From positions 62,001 through 126,000 of the forward strand of contig NZ_MIKC01000039.1 of assembly GCF_001730315.1 (NCBI RefSeq): a stretch of DNA of 64,000 nt. The letters are read 5' to 3'. Shown here one piece after another: positions 36,308-45,062 of the stretch; positions within the stretch are counted from its first letter, which is position 1; the number at the start of each line of letters is the position of its first letter. The stretch is from Enterococcus ureilyticus. GTDB lineage: Bacteria > Bacillota > Bacilli > Lactobacillales > Enterococcaceae. The translations under genes were made by a program, and so were the position numbers. The notes below the pieces were generated by a model. That model searched no databases. It was not told the origin of the DNA and saw only the letters and a program-made list of their open reading frames with translations.

Positions 36308-36517
36308 GATAATGGATACTCTTTAAATGTTTTATGATTGCTTTTAGTTTAAGTCTAGTAAAATCGTAGTAGATTAAAAAGAATGAATCGTTGTTAAAAG
36401 ACATGAACGAAACTATTTTCTCAAAACAGCTAAAAAAGGCTATTAACCGAAAATGATTTCTGCTATATTACTAGTAGTGAAAACTAGAAATGATTGACTT
36501 TTGGAAGGATGAATAAC

Positions 36518-37198
36518 GTGCGCAACGAAATGATGCATCGACCAGTTGTGAAACCAGAACTTGTTGAATTTATGCGAAATAAACAAAAAAAAATCCAAGG
36601 TGAACTTGGTGTAATAGAAGAAGAAGCACACGAAGCGGGAGTACCAATCATTCCCCATGAAACAGTAGTGTTCTTACAATTTTTCTTAGATCAAATCAAA
36701 CCCAAGAACATTTTAGAAATAGGGACAGCAATCGGCTTTTCTTCTAGCCTTATGGCGCAATGTGTCGGGGAAGACGGACATGTTACGACGATCGATCGAT
36801 TTGATGTAATGATCAGAAAAGCGAAAGTAACCTATGAACGTTTAGGTCTAACGGACAAAGTAACTTTATTAGAAGGACAAGCGGCGGAAATTTTGCCGAC
36901 ACTAAGTGGTCCTTATGACTTTATTTTTATGGACAGTGCAAAATCTAAATATATCGAATTTTTACCAGAATGCTTACGCTTATTACCCGTTGGCGGTGTG
37001 TTGATGGTGGATGATGTTTTCCAAGCAGGCACGATTTTAGACCCAATCGAAGAAATTCCACGTAGCCAAAGAACGATTCATAGAAAATTGAATCAATTTT
37101 TAGAGACAGTTATGACCCATCCAGATTTGACCTCAACATTATTGCCGTTAGGTGATGGCGTGATCATGATCACAAAAGAAAGAGAACTAACTGAATAA
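36518..37198 (+). CDS. O-methyltransferase (TrmR/YrrM-like)
   Basis: A 226-residue class I SAM-dependent methyltransferase of the catechol-O-methyltransferase-like family. SAM motif ILEIGTAIGFSS, then FIFMDSAKSKY and a metal-site DDVF are visible. The family includes TrmR, which methylates 5-hydroxyuridine in tRNA; that assignment is plausible here but not proven. GTG 36518 is chosen because GGAAGGA lies 8 bp upstream, while it abuts the ATG at 36509. Confidence 0.85.
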   Translation: MRNEMMHRPVVKPELVEFMRNKQKKIQGELGVIEEEAHEAGVPIIPHETVVFLQFFLDQIKPKNILEIGTAIGFSSSLMAQCVGEDGHVTTIDRFDVMIRKAKVTYERLGLTDKVTLLEGQAAEILPTLSGPYDFIFMDSAKSKYIEFLPECLRLLPVGGVLMVDDVFQAGTILDPIEEIPRSQRTIHRKLNQFLETVMTHPDLTSTLLPLGDGVIMITKERELTE

Positions 37199-37207
37199 CG
37201 AATAGAC

Positions 37208-37248
37208 AACTTGGGTCAGGATTTAATTATTTTGATCTGAGTTTTTTT
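37208..37248 (+). terminator. terminator after the O-methyltransferase
   Basis: ACTTGGGTCA pairs with TGATCTGAGT, allowing wobble pairs, and is followed by TTTTTTT. Confidence 0.7.
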
Positions 37249-37274
37249 ATGTGACGATAAAGGAGTAGATAAAG

Positions 37275-37901
37275 TTGAAATCAGATAAAGAAAAGCTTCA
37301 AGTGTTAAATAATTTGGTCGCACATTACGGTTTTCAATATTGGTGGGAAGATGAAAATCGGATTTCTGATTGGGTTTCGATGATCTTGATCCAGCAGACG
37401 ACTGAAAAAAATGCGCATAAAGCATTGGCTAATTTGGAACCTTATCTAACAGTAGAAAGTCTTCATGAAATGGAATTAGAAACACTTCAAGAACTGATCC
37501 GTCCAGCAGGATTTTTCACTCAAAAAAGTAACTATATCAAAGCATTGATCAGTTGGTTTATTTCCCATGATAGTGATTTTGATAAATTTCGTGCTTACTC
37601 TACTGAAGCGTTAAGAAAAGAGCTGTTAACGATCAAAGGTGTTGGATCAGAAACAGCAGATGCGATGCTCCTTTATATTTTTGAACGAAATGTTTTCATC
37701 GCGGATCAATATGCCATTCGTTTGTTTAATCGTTTGGGGTTTGGTCCCTATAAGACGTACGAAGAAATGCGGAAAGACTTCAATCATTTGACGGATGGAA
37801 TTCCTCATGATTTATGTAAAGAATGGCATGCAGCAATTGATGTTCATGGTAAGCATTTTGGCAAAGACAAGAATATGGATGAATCATTTTTAATCTCCTA
37901 A
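37275..37901 (+). CDS. HhH-GPD DNA repair glycosylase family protein, no Fe-S cluster
   Basis: A 208-residue endonuclease III-like protein. The helix-hairpin-helix LLTIKGVGSETADAM precedes the catalytic Asp segment VFIADQYAIRLF. The C-terminal four-cysteine cluster of Nth/MutY is absent: only one Cys is found there. This resembles Fe-S-free branches such as MBD4-like or archaeal glycosylases; the damaged base it removes is unknown. TTG start with AAGGAG 10 bp upstream. Confidence 0.85.
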   Translation: MKSDKEKLQVLNNLVAHYGFQYWWEDENRISDWVSMILIQQTTEKNAHKALANLEPYLTVESLHEMELETLQELIRPAGFFTQKSNYIKALISWFISHDSDFDKFRAYSTEALRKELLTIKGVGSETADAMLLYIFERNVFIADQYAIRLFNRLGFGPYKTYEEMRKDFNHLTDGIPHDLCKEWHAAIDVHGKHFGKDKNMDESFLIS

Positions 37902-37984
37902 GCTTAGTTTCCTTCTTTCGATTGTGTTTAATGTTCGTTTAAGTTTCAAGGCGTACACTTTCTCTATGAGAGGAGGGAAACGTC

Positions 37985-38830
37985 ATGAATACTACTAAAA
38001 ACATAAAAAGAAAGATTCCTAAAATACTTTTGATTGTAGGTGTTATTCTAATGCTCTTTCTTTTATTTCAAAAAAGCCTAACGGCATTCGCCGAAAAATT
38101 TACATCAACAAGTGCCCCCGTGGCAATTCAAACGCCAACGATTTTTGTTCCAGGCACAAATGGGACAGTGAATCGATTCAATGGCTTGATCAAAGCCTTA
38201 GATTCAAAAGCTGACGTGTTAAAAGTGACCGTAACAACAGACGGAACGGTTTCCTCTAAAGGAAAATTAACAACTGCAGCAGAACATCCTATCATCGTGA
38301 TCGCGTTTGAAGACAGTAGTGATGAGACACTACCCGTTCAAGGAAAATGGTATCAATTAGCATTACATTATATCCAAGAAAAATACTCATTTGAAACATA
38401 CAATTACTTAGGGCACTCCAATGGCGGATTAGTCATTACCTCTTATCTGGAAGAATTTCAACAAACTGGTGACCCTGAATTAGCCAAACTAATCACACTA
38501 GGAACGCCTTATAATGATACGTCAAAAAAATATAATGAAGCGGTGACTTCATTTACCCAACTAAAAGAAACTAGCGACCTGCTTAAAGGCTATTTAACGA
38601 ATCTAGAAAATATCCCTGATACAATTGAGATGTTGAATATTGCTGGAGAGGTTGATGATACGGCATCTGATAATACCGTTCCTGTGCAAAGCGTCTTTTC
38701 TGGAAGGTACATTTATCAGGATCAAGTAGCGGAGTATCAGGAAGTGTTGATCGAAGGAGAAAATACAAGTCACAGCGAGTTAGTTGAAAATCAGAAAGTC
38801 GTTCAATTATTGAAAGATTTTTTTTGGTAG
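37985..38830 (+). CDS. DUF915 alpha/beta hydrolase, membrane-anchored
   Basis: A 281-residue protein with an N-terminal membrane helix (~13-33) and an alpha/beta-hydrolase domain of the DUF915 family. The oxyanion region FVPGTNG, nucleophile elbow GHSNGG (Ser145) and C-terminal SHSEL catalytic His are visible. It is probably extracytoplasmic; substrate unknown. GGAGGG precedes the ATG. A lipoprotein paralogue is encoded at 54586-55452. Confidence 0.87.
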   Translation: MNTTKNIKRKIPKILLIVGVILMLFLLFQKSLTAFAEKFTSTSAPVAIQTPTIFVPGTNGTVNRFNGLIKALDSKADVLKVTVTTDGTVSSKGKLTTAAEHPIIVIAFEDSSDETLPVQGKWYQLALHYIQEKYSFETYNYLGHSNGGLVITSYLEEFQQTGDPELAKLITLGTPYNDTSKKYNEAVTSFTQLKETSDLLKGYLTNLENIPDTIEMLNIAGEVDDTASDNTVPVQSVFSGRYIYQDQVAEYQEVLIEGENTSHSELVENQKVVQLLKDFFW

Positions 38831-38834
38831 AATA

Positions 38835-38888
38835 GAATGAAAATGAAATAGGATAAAGAATCTTGTCTTTGTTCTGTTTTCATTTTAT
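38835..38888 (+). terminator. terminator after the DUF915 gene
   Basis: Paired AAAATGAAA...AAAGA and TCTTT...TTTTCATTTT arms. A second hairpin (GCTATTTTC / GAAAATAGC, 38951-38980) follows without a T run. Confidence 0.6.
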
Positions 38889-38998
38889 GATGTAAGTATA
38901 ATCAGACAAGTAAAAAACGATTGTTTTTTTGCTTAATGAGAATGAAAGAGCTATTTTCTCAAAGAAAAGCCGAAAATAGCAAAAATAAAATAACTAAA

Positions 38999-39041
38999 CT
39001 ATAATAATTCTATTGACATAATAATTTTAAATTGATACGCT
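38999..39041 (+). promoter_or_regulatory. ahpC promoter with PerR-box-like sequence
   Basis: TTGACA (39013-39018) and TACGCT (39036-39041) are 17 bp apart. CTATAATAATTCTAT (38999-39013), touching the -35, matches 11 of 15 positions of the Bacillus PerR box TTATAATTATTATAA. Peroxide-responsive control is inferred. Confidence 0.5.
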
Positions 39042-39103
39042 AAGAGTGTAGAAAAATGTCTAGCTACACAGGCTAGCTTTTAAAAATTAGGAGGAATATG
39101 TAG

Positions 39104-39667
39104 ATGAACTTAATTAACACAAAACTATTAGATTTCGAATGTGACGCCTATCAAGATGGAGATTTTATCAAAGTATCAACAGCAGATGTATTAGGTAAAT
39201 GGAGTATTTTCTTCTTCTATCCAGCTGACTTTTCATTTGTTTGTCCAACAGAACTTGGCGACATGCAAGATCATTATGATCACCTAAAAGAGTTGAACTG
39301 TGAAGTATACTCAGTATCAGAAGATAGCCATTTTGTTCATAAAGCTTGGGCAGATGCGACAGATACAATCGGTAAAATTAAATACCCAATGTTAGCTGAT
39401 CCAAATGGAAAAATTGCTCGTTTCTTCGGCGTTTTAAATGAAGATTTAGGTCAAGCATACCGTGGAACATTTATCGTTAGCCCAGAAGGCGAAATCAAAT
39501 CATACGAAATCAATGATATGGGAATCGGCCGTAATGCAGATGAGCTAGTTCGTAAATTAGAAGCATCTCAATTCGTAGCAAAACATGGCGATAAAGTTTG
39601 TCCAGCAAACTGGAAACCAGGCGAAGAAACAATTGCACCAAGTTTAGACTTAGTTGGTAAAATCTAA
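39104..39667 (+). CDS. ahpC: alkyl hydroperoxide reductase AhpC (2-Cys peroxiredoxin)
   Basis: A 187-residue peroxiredoxin reducing H2O2, alkyl peroxides and peroxynitrite. The peroxidatic Cys47 lies in DFSFVCPTE, the resolving Cys166 in KVCPANW. AGGAGG precedes the ATG. AhpF downstream regenerates it. Confidence 0.97.
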   Translation: MNLINTKLLDFECDAYQDGDFIKVSTADVLGKWSIFFFYPADFSFVCPTELGDMQDHYDHLKELNCEVYSVSEDSHFVHKAWADATDTIGKIKYPMLADPNGKIARFFGVLNEDLGQAYRGTFIVSPEGEIKSYEINDMGIGRNADELVRKLEASQFVAKHGDKVCPANWKPGEETIAPSLDLVGKI

Positions 39668-39687
39668 ACGTTTGAATAGACAACCTT

Positions 39688-39716
39688 AAGACTTCCTTTA
39701 TGGGAAGTCTTTCTTA
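39688..39716 (+). terminator. attenuator-like terminator between ahpC and ahpF
   Basis: AAGACTTCC pairs with GGGAAGTCTT around TTTAT, followed by TCTT. Partial read-through would give more AhpC than AhpF. Confidence 0.65.
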
Positions 39717-39762
39717 AAATTTACAGAGCAAAATAATGAGATAGACAAAAAGGAGAACATAC

Positions 39763-41451
39763 ATGAGCCAAGAAATATATGATTTGATCGTAATTGGTGG
39801 CGGATCAGCGGCATTATCAGCAGGAATTTATGCAGGTCGTGCGATGTTAGATACATTGATCATCGAAAAAGATAAGATTGGCGGACAAGTAACCACAACT
39901 TCTGAAATCGTGAATTACCCAGCGATTCGAGCAACTACCGGTCCTGAATTAATGGAAGATATGCGTTTACAAGCGCTAGATTTTGGGGTTGAATTTACAA
40001 CTGATGAAATCATTGATGTCGATTTAAGCCAAACGGTCAAAACAGTCAAATCCGCGACTAAAACCTATCAAGCGTATGCGGTGATCATCGCAACAGGTGC
40101 ATCAGCACGAAAAATCGGCTTTCCAGGGGAAGTTGAATTTACAGGACGTGGCATTGCGTACTGTTCAACTTGTGACGGTGAATTCTTCCAAGGTTTAGAT
40201 ATTTTTGTACTTGGTGGTGGCTATGCGGCGGCAGAAGAAGCGGTTTATTTAACTCGTTACGGTAAATCAGTCACAATGATCATTCGTGAACCAGATTTTA
40301 CTTGTGCCAAATTAACAGCAGAAGCAGCCAAACAACATCCAGATATCAAGATCATCTACAATACAGAAGTCAAAGAAATTACAGGTGATGATTTTGTTCG
40401 TAAAGCGGTCTTTGTCAATAATGAAACAGGCGAAGAAACGACTTACGAAGCACCAACTGACAGTACATTTGGGATGTTTGTGTTTGCTGGAAATAAACCA
40501 AGTACAGAAATTTTTGAAGGAAAAGTCGAATTAGATCGTGGTTATGTCCCAACCAACGAAAACATGGAAACCAATGTTCCTGGTGTTTATGCTGCCGGAG
40601 ACCTACGTATCAAAGAATTACGTCAAATCGTTACAGCAGTTGCTGATGGTGCAATTGCCGCAACGAATGCGCAAAAATACATCACCGAAGAAAAAACAAA
40701 AGCAGGCCTATCAATCGTCAATGAACGGATGGAAAAACGTTTAGCGAAGCAACATGCCGAAACAAAAGAAACACAACCAAAAGCAGAAAAGAAACCTGCT
40801 AAAGCAACAAGTGGAAATAACACATGGTTCCCAGATGCAATGAGAGAACAATTGGGTGGTATTTTTGGTAAATTAACGAAAAATGTAACCTTATTACAAG
40901 TGATGGATAGCAGCGAAGAAAAATCGCTAGAATTGAATTCTTTCCTAACGGAATTTGCCTCATTAAGTGATAAAATTTTGTTGGAAACTGTTCAAAAAGG
41001 TGCGGACTCTGATGTAGAAGCGAAATATGGCATTGATAAATTACCAAGTGTTGTTGTCTTAAATGATCAAGGCGAGTACACAGGAATCAAATTTAGCGGT
41101 ATTCCAAGTGGGCATGAAGTCAATTCAATCGTGTTAGCTGTTTATAATGTTGGAAGTGCTGGACAACCAATTGAAGAGCCAGTCGTAAATAAAATAAAAG
41201 AATTACCGAAAAAGAAAGTACAGATTTTTGTTTCATTAACCTGTCATTACTGTCCAGATGTCGTGGCAGCGTGTCAACGAATTGCTTCTATTAATCATAA
41301 TGTTGAAGCAGAAATGATCGATATTGGTGTTTTCCCAGAATTGAAAACAGAGAAGAAAATCATGAGTGTTCCTGCGATGATCATTGATGATAAAGACATT
41401 GTTTTTGGTTCTAAAAATATGGATGAGATCATTGAGATTTTAGAAAAATAA
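39763..41451 (+). CDS. ahpF: AhpF-type peroxiredoxin reductase with swapped domain order
   Basis: A 562-residue flavoprotein. Unlike enterobacterial AhpF, where the two thioredoxin-like folds come first, this one starts with the thioredoxin-reductase part: FAD motif VIGGGSAALSAGIYAGR, redox CSTC (Cys134/Cys137), NAD-binding GGGYAAAEEA and TNVPGVYAAGD. A charged Lys/Glu linker (~310-355) leads to two C-terminal thioredoxin-like folds, the second with CHYC (Cys494/Cys497). It should pass electrons from NADH through CSTC and CHYC to AhpC. Confidence 0.9.
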   Translation: MSQEIYDLIVIGGGSAALSAGIYAGRAMLDTLIIEKDKIGGQVTTTSEIVNYPAIRATTGPELMEDMRLQALDFGVEFTTDEIIDVDLSQTVKTVKSATKTYQAYAVIIATGASARKIGFPGEVEFTGRGIAYCSTCDGEFFQGLDIFVLGGGYAAAEEAVYLTRYGKSVTMIIREPDFTCAKLTAEAAKQHPDIKIIYNTEVKEITGDDFVRKAVFVNNETGEETTYEAPTDSTFGMFVFAGNKPSTEIFEGKVELDRGYVPTNENMETNVPGVYAAGDLRIKELRQIVTAVADGAIAATNAQKYITEEKTKAGLSIVNERMEKRLAKQHAETKETQPKAEKKPAKATSGNNTWFPDAMREQLGGIFGKLTKNVTLLQVMDSSEEKSLELNSFLTEFASLSDKILLETVQKGADSDVEAKYGIDKLPSVVVLNDQGEYTGIKFSGIPSGHEVNSIVLAVYNVGSAGQPIEEPVVNKIKELPKKKVQIFVSLTCHYCPDVVAACQRIASINHNVEAEMIDIGVFPELKTEKKIMSVPAMIIDDKDIVFGSKNMDEIIEILEK

Positions 41452-41453
41452 AG

Positions 41454-41501
41454 AAAAAGCCGAATCAAAAGAACGAATTGTTCTTGATTCGGCTTTTTTT
41501 A
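41454..41501. terminator. bidirectional terminator between ahpF and the exonuclease gene
   Basis: AAAAAGCCGAATCAA with its complement around an inner GAAC/GTTC pair, A- and T-rich on the two sides; it serves convergent genes. Confidence 0.9.
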
Positions 41502-42032
41502 TTTGACTGTAACAAGTTTTTTCAACGGTTCAACACCAAAATGTTTTTCCTGATACAGTAAAATTTCAGCGCAAGCTCGGCTGTCTTCTAGTGCATCATG
41601 ATGATTGTTCAACTGGATATCTAGATTATCACAAATCGTGTTTAATTTATGATTCGGCAACTCTGGAAATAACTTGCGACTCGTTTTAACTGTACACAAT
41701 GAAAGATAATTCGGTTGTTCGATCCCATAATAATCCAAGGAACCAGCTAAAACACCACAGTCAAAAGGGGCATTATGAGCAACCACTAAACTATTGGGTT
41801 TAAAACAGGCTTGGATCTGCTTCCAAACATCAGGAAATTTAGGGGCATCCGCCACATCTTCTGGTTTGATTCCATGAATTTGGATATTTTTCCAGAAAAA
41901 GTCGGTTTCTGGTTTAATTAGTGAGTAATATTCATCAACGATGCGGCTATTCTCTACTTTTACTAAAGCAACAGAACAAGCGCTATGTTTAGCGTAACTG
42001 GCTGTTTCAAAGTCTATGGAATAAAAATTCAT
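41499..42032 (-). CDS. DEDDh 3'-5' exonuclease (DnaQ-like)
   Basis: A 177-residue exonuclease domain. Exo I IDFETAS, Exo II VVAHNAPFDC and Exo III HDALEDSRA with the DEDDh His are complete. It resembles stand-alone epsilon-like exonucleases. AAAGGAA lies 8 bp upstream of ATG 42032, while the ATG at 42038 is too close to it. No polymerase domain is attached. Confidence 0.9.
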   Translation of the reverse strand: MNFYSIDFETASYAKHSACSVALVKVENSRIVDEYYSLIKPETDFFWKNIQIHGIKPEDVADAPKFPDVWKQIQACFKPNSLVVAHNAPFDCGVLAGSLDYYGIEQPNYLSLCTVKTSRKLFPELPNHKLNTICDNLDIQLNNHHDALEDSRACAEILLYQEKHFGVEPLKKLVTVK

Positions 42033-42139
42033 AGTCATTATTCCTTTCGGTTCAAAATTAATTCATACATGCAGTATAACAAAATAATAGATACATGGTA
42101 AGTCCAATTCAGTAATATTAACAGAAATTAAATAAAAAG

Positions 42140-42253
42140 AGGATGAGACAGAAGTGTTAAACCCCGAGAAATAAGAGGGGTTGCTTCTGCTCCCACCGTT
42201 TATCTGGATTCCACGTGAGCGGGATATGACTCGAAGAGTTATGTCCCACTCAC
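42140..42253. repeat. dispersed intergenic hairpin repeat, copy 4 (complete)
   Basis: Outer stem CAGAAG/CTTCTG, inner stem CCCC/GGGG around GAGAAATAAGA, then a second hairpin GTGAGCGGGATATGACTC with its complement. It lies between two minus-strand genes, immediately after the exodeoxyribonuclease III stop. Base pairs differ from the copies at 29253 and 31669 in a compensating way. Confidence 0.75.
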
Positions 42254-43011
42254 TAAGCAATCGTTAAATCAACCTCTACTGGACAATGATCACTGCCAGT
42301 AATTTCGGTATGAATTTTCGCACTTGTTAAAGCCTCTTTCAATCCATCAGAAACAACAAAGTAATCGATTCTCCACCCAGCATTATTTTTCCGAGCATTA
42401 AAACGATAACTCCACCAAGAATAAACGCCTTCTTGGTCAGGATAGAAATAGCGATAAGTATCAATAAAACCACTATCCAATAATTCTGTAAATTTTTCAC
42501 GTTCTTCCGGTGTAAAGCCAGCATTTTTTTGATTGGTTTTCCAATTTTTCAAATCGATATTTTGATGAGCAACATTCAAATCACCACATAAAATCACTGG
42601 TTTTTCTTTGCTCAATTCATTTAAATAAGCACGAAAGGCATCTTCCCATGTCATACGATAATCTAATCGTTTCAGCTCATTTTGCGAATTAGGTGTATAA
42701 CAAGTAATCATAAAGAAGTTTGGATATTCCAATGTGATCAAACGACCTTCTTGATCATGTTCTTCAATTCCCATTCCGTATCGTACGCTGAGTGCTTCTT
42801 CTTTGGCAAAAATGGCAGTCCCTGAATACCCTTTTTTCTCAGCATAATTCCAGTATTGATGATAACCTGGCAACTCTAAGTCAATTTGACCTTCTTGTAA
42901 TTTAGTTTCTTGCAGACAGAAAAAATCTGCATCTAATTCATTGAAAACTTCCATAAAGTTCTTTTTAACAACAGCACGTAAGCCGTTAACATTCCACGAA
43001 ATACATTTCAT
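42253..43011 (-). CDS. xth: exodeoxyribonuclease III / AP endonuclease
   Basis: A 252-residue ExoA/Xth enzyme for abasic-site cleavage. Motifs SWNVNGLR, CLQETKL, GDLNVAH and a C-terminal GSDHCPV with the catalytic His are present. AAGGAGG on the reverse strand precedes ATG 43011. Confidence 0.96.
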   Translation of the reverse strand: MKCISWNVNGLRAVVKKNFMEVFNELDADFFCLQETKLQEGQIDLELPGYHQYWNYAEKKGYSGTAIFAKEEALSVRYGMGIEEHDQEGRLITLEYPNFFMITCYTPNSQNELKRLDYRMTWEDAFRAYLNELSKEKPVILCGDLNVAHQNIDLKNWKTNQKNAGFTPEEREKFTELLDSGFIDTYRYFYPDQEGVYSWWSYRFNARKNNAGWRIDYFVVSDGLKEALTSAKIHTEITGSDHCPVEVDLTIA

Positions 43012-43228
43012 CTTGAGGACCTCCTTCAAAATTGACGCGATTTATTGATTTTTGTAAGTAAGACTTTAGATTAGTTTAACATACATAATCCAGATTTTGG
43101 TATTCTGTGTCGACTTTCTGATTGAAATCAACAAGTATCATTTTTGTATTCAGGTATTTAGATTTATGATAAAGTGAAAGGGAAGTCATGGAAACTATAA
43201 ATATTTTGAACTGAAAGGAACTATCAAA

Positions 43229-44467
43229 TTGAATACAAAAGAAATTGGGTTGCTGGTTTATGGCGTGGTACTAAGCAGTATGATTGGGGTTATATCGTTT
43301 ATCTTTTTAAGAGTGGAAGGAATAGGTTCTGAATTACTTTGGAATTTAGTTTCGCCGGATACTCCTTTACGTGTGTTCTATATTTTAGGGCTTACGTTAA
43401 CAGGTGGCGTTTTACTAGGGTTTTTACGAGCAAGATGGGGGAATTTGCCTCATACAGTTCATGATTCTGTAACAGAATTAAAGCAAACAAAAACACTCGA
43501 TCATAGTAGTGTTTTCCGTAGTTTGTTGATAGCTCTTGTCGTATTGATTTTTGGTGCAGGCGTAGGACCAGAAGCGGGGTTACTAAGTGCGGTTATTTAT
43601 TTATCTGTATGGCAGGCGGATAAACTGCGCTATTACTACTTTCACTTTAACGAATTGAAAGAGTTGTCTCTAAAAGATCAGATTGCACGTCTGATTCATC
43701 CTAAAAACTATTTGTTGACGTATGATGAAAAAAGAGCTGCTGATGCAGGCCAGAAGTCGAAGAAAAAGATTTTTTATCTACTATTTATTATTAATGGCTT
43801 GATCACTTTTTTCCTTTTAATGAAACTGACAGGACAACCTTCTTTTGTTTCTAAAATGGGCGAATCAAATTGGATAGGGAAAGAGCTGTGGATAGGCTTG
43901 CCGTTGATGCTTTTTGGGGTAATAGTTGGAAAATGTTATCTTCTGTTTAAAATCTTTCTAAAGAAACGGTTAGATTTTTGGCAAGAGTTTCCGATTCGTA
44001 AAGCATTGATTGGATCTATCGCAATTTTTCTAATAGGTGTTTTTCTACCTAATTTACTTTTTTCAGGGCAACTATCGCTTTCATTGGCACCATTTGTTGG
44101 AAGTCAAGCTTCATTTTTAGTGTTAACGATGATTGCGTTGATCAAATTAGTATTCTTGCAACTATGCCTTAATACAGGTTGGATCGGTGGCGATATTTTT
44201 CCTATTGTATTTGCGGCAATCATTCAAGGATTTGCTGTATCACAGTTATTTACCCAAACGGATCGTTTGTTGATTGTTGCAATCGTGAGTACCAGTATTG
44301 CAATTGCAATCATAAATTCACCGTTTCCAGTAGGTGTGTTTATGATGTTGTTTTTCCCACTAAATCTAAGCCCAATTATTTTAGCGGTAGCAATTATTTT
44401 ATTTTTCGCCAAAAAAGGGTCAAATCGATTCATCCAAAAGAAAACAGTGAATCAAAAAATAGAATAA
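43229..44467 (+). CDS. ClC-family ion transport protein
   Basis: A 412-residue membrane protein with about ten helices. The motif FGAGVGPEAGLL corresponds to the ClC selectivity region (GxGPE form seen in YfeO-like proteins), and a second motif CLNTGWIGGDIFP is typical of ClC helix N. A chloride or fluoride channel/exchanger role is inferred; the ion is not determinable here. TTG start with AAAGGA upstream. Confidence 0.85.
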   Translation: MNTKEIGLLVYGVVLSSMIGVISFIFLRVEGIGSELLWNLVSPDTPLRVFYILGLTLTGGVLLGFLRARWGNLPHTVHDSVTELKQTKTLDHSSVFRSLLIALVVLIFGAGVGPEAGLLSAVIYLSVWQADKLRYYYFHFNELKELSLKDQIARLIHPKNYLLTYDEKRAADAGQKSKKKIFYLLFIINGLITFFLLMKLTGQPSFVSKMGESNWIGKELWIGLPLMLFGVIVGKCYLLFKIFLKKRLDFWQEFPIRKALIGSIAIFLIGVFLPNLLFSGQLSLSLAPFVGSQASFLVLTMIALIKLVFLQLCLNTGWIGGDIFPIVFAAIIQGFAVSQLFTQTDRLLIVAIVSTSIAIAIINSPFPVGVFMMLFFPLNLSPIILAVAIILFFAKKGSNRFIQKKTVNQKIE

Positions 44468-44497
44468 CATATCATGTATCGGACTAGAGGAGTTATT

Positions 44498-44632
44498 ATG
44501 AAAATAGGCGTTATCGATTTTATAAATATCGTGCAAAAAGCATATTTACTTGTGTACCCTTATCCAAGCATACCTTACTTATTATTAAGGGAGATGCCAC
44601 TAAATGGACACCTCCTCATTTTTACTTCTTAA
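44498..44632 (+). pseudogene. 5' remnant of a Gfo/Idh/MocA oxidoreductase gene
   Basis: The first 71 bp match the start of the intact Gfo/Idh gene at 50705 at about 55 of 71 positions, including an uninterrupted GCAAAAAGCATAT. Homology then stops, and the frame ends at 44632 after 44 codons. A GAGGAG ribosome-binding site survives. A dinucleotide-fold glycine is lost (IDFINI in place of IGLGNI). The copy lies just after the ClC gene, about 6.2 kb from its intact relative. Confidence 0.75.
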
Positions 44633-44915
44633 CAAAATGAGTAGTTACTTTTCTTTCACGATCTAACTTCTTAATTTTGATTTGTTCAGCTTCCACCAAA
44701 CGGATAAATTCTGTGAAAAAAGTGTGGAACAAATGACCACAAGCATAATATTCTTTGATAACTTTTTTCTTGTTGATTGGACCCGTTCGGAATTGGAAGA
44801 AATGATCCAATACGGCAAGAGGTTCTTGCCAAGAGTCAAAATGATCTAGTAAATCTTGTAAATCAGTAATATCTTGATAGGGAATTGCTTTTAGGGTATG
44901 TAGCTCGTTTTTCAT
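44622..44915 (-). CDS. hypothetical protein in the accessory island
   Basis: A 97-residue, mixed-charge, probably helical protein with no signal peptide or membrane segment. The reverse-strand AAAGGAGAG is well placed 8 bp before the ATG, so the gene looks genuine. No family was recognised. Its 3' end overlaps the remnant at 44498-44632. A palindrome (GAAGCACTGAA / TTCAGCGCTTC, 44936-44966) lies upstream and could be an operator. Confidence 0.6.
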   Translation of the reverse strand: MKNELHTLKAIPYQDITDLQDLLDHFDSWQEPLAVLDHFFQFRTGPINKKKVIKEYYACGHLFHTFFTEFIRLVEAEQIKIKKLDRERKVTTHFVKK

Positions 44916-45001
44916 AATGGTTCTCTCCTTTTTTGAAGCACTGAATTTCGTACTTCAGCGCTTCTTAATGTACGCATTGACTTAGGCAACTTATTAAATT
45001 A

Positions 45002-45062
45002 GCGGTAGAAATGACTTGTGGATGAATAGTGTCAGTCTGGTAGAATTTCTATCGCCTTTTTT
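45002..45062 (+). terminator. hairpin with T run in the accessory intergenic region
   Basis: GCGGTAGAAAT pairs with AGAATTTCTATCGC, closed by CTTTTTT. No gene is clearly served; it may be the tail of a lost transcript. Confidence 0.5.
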
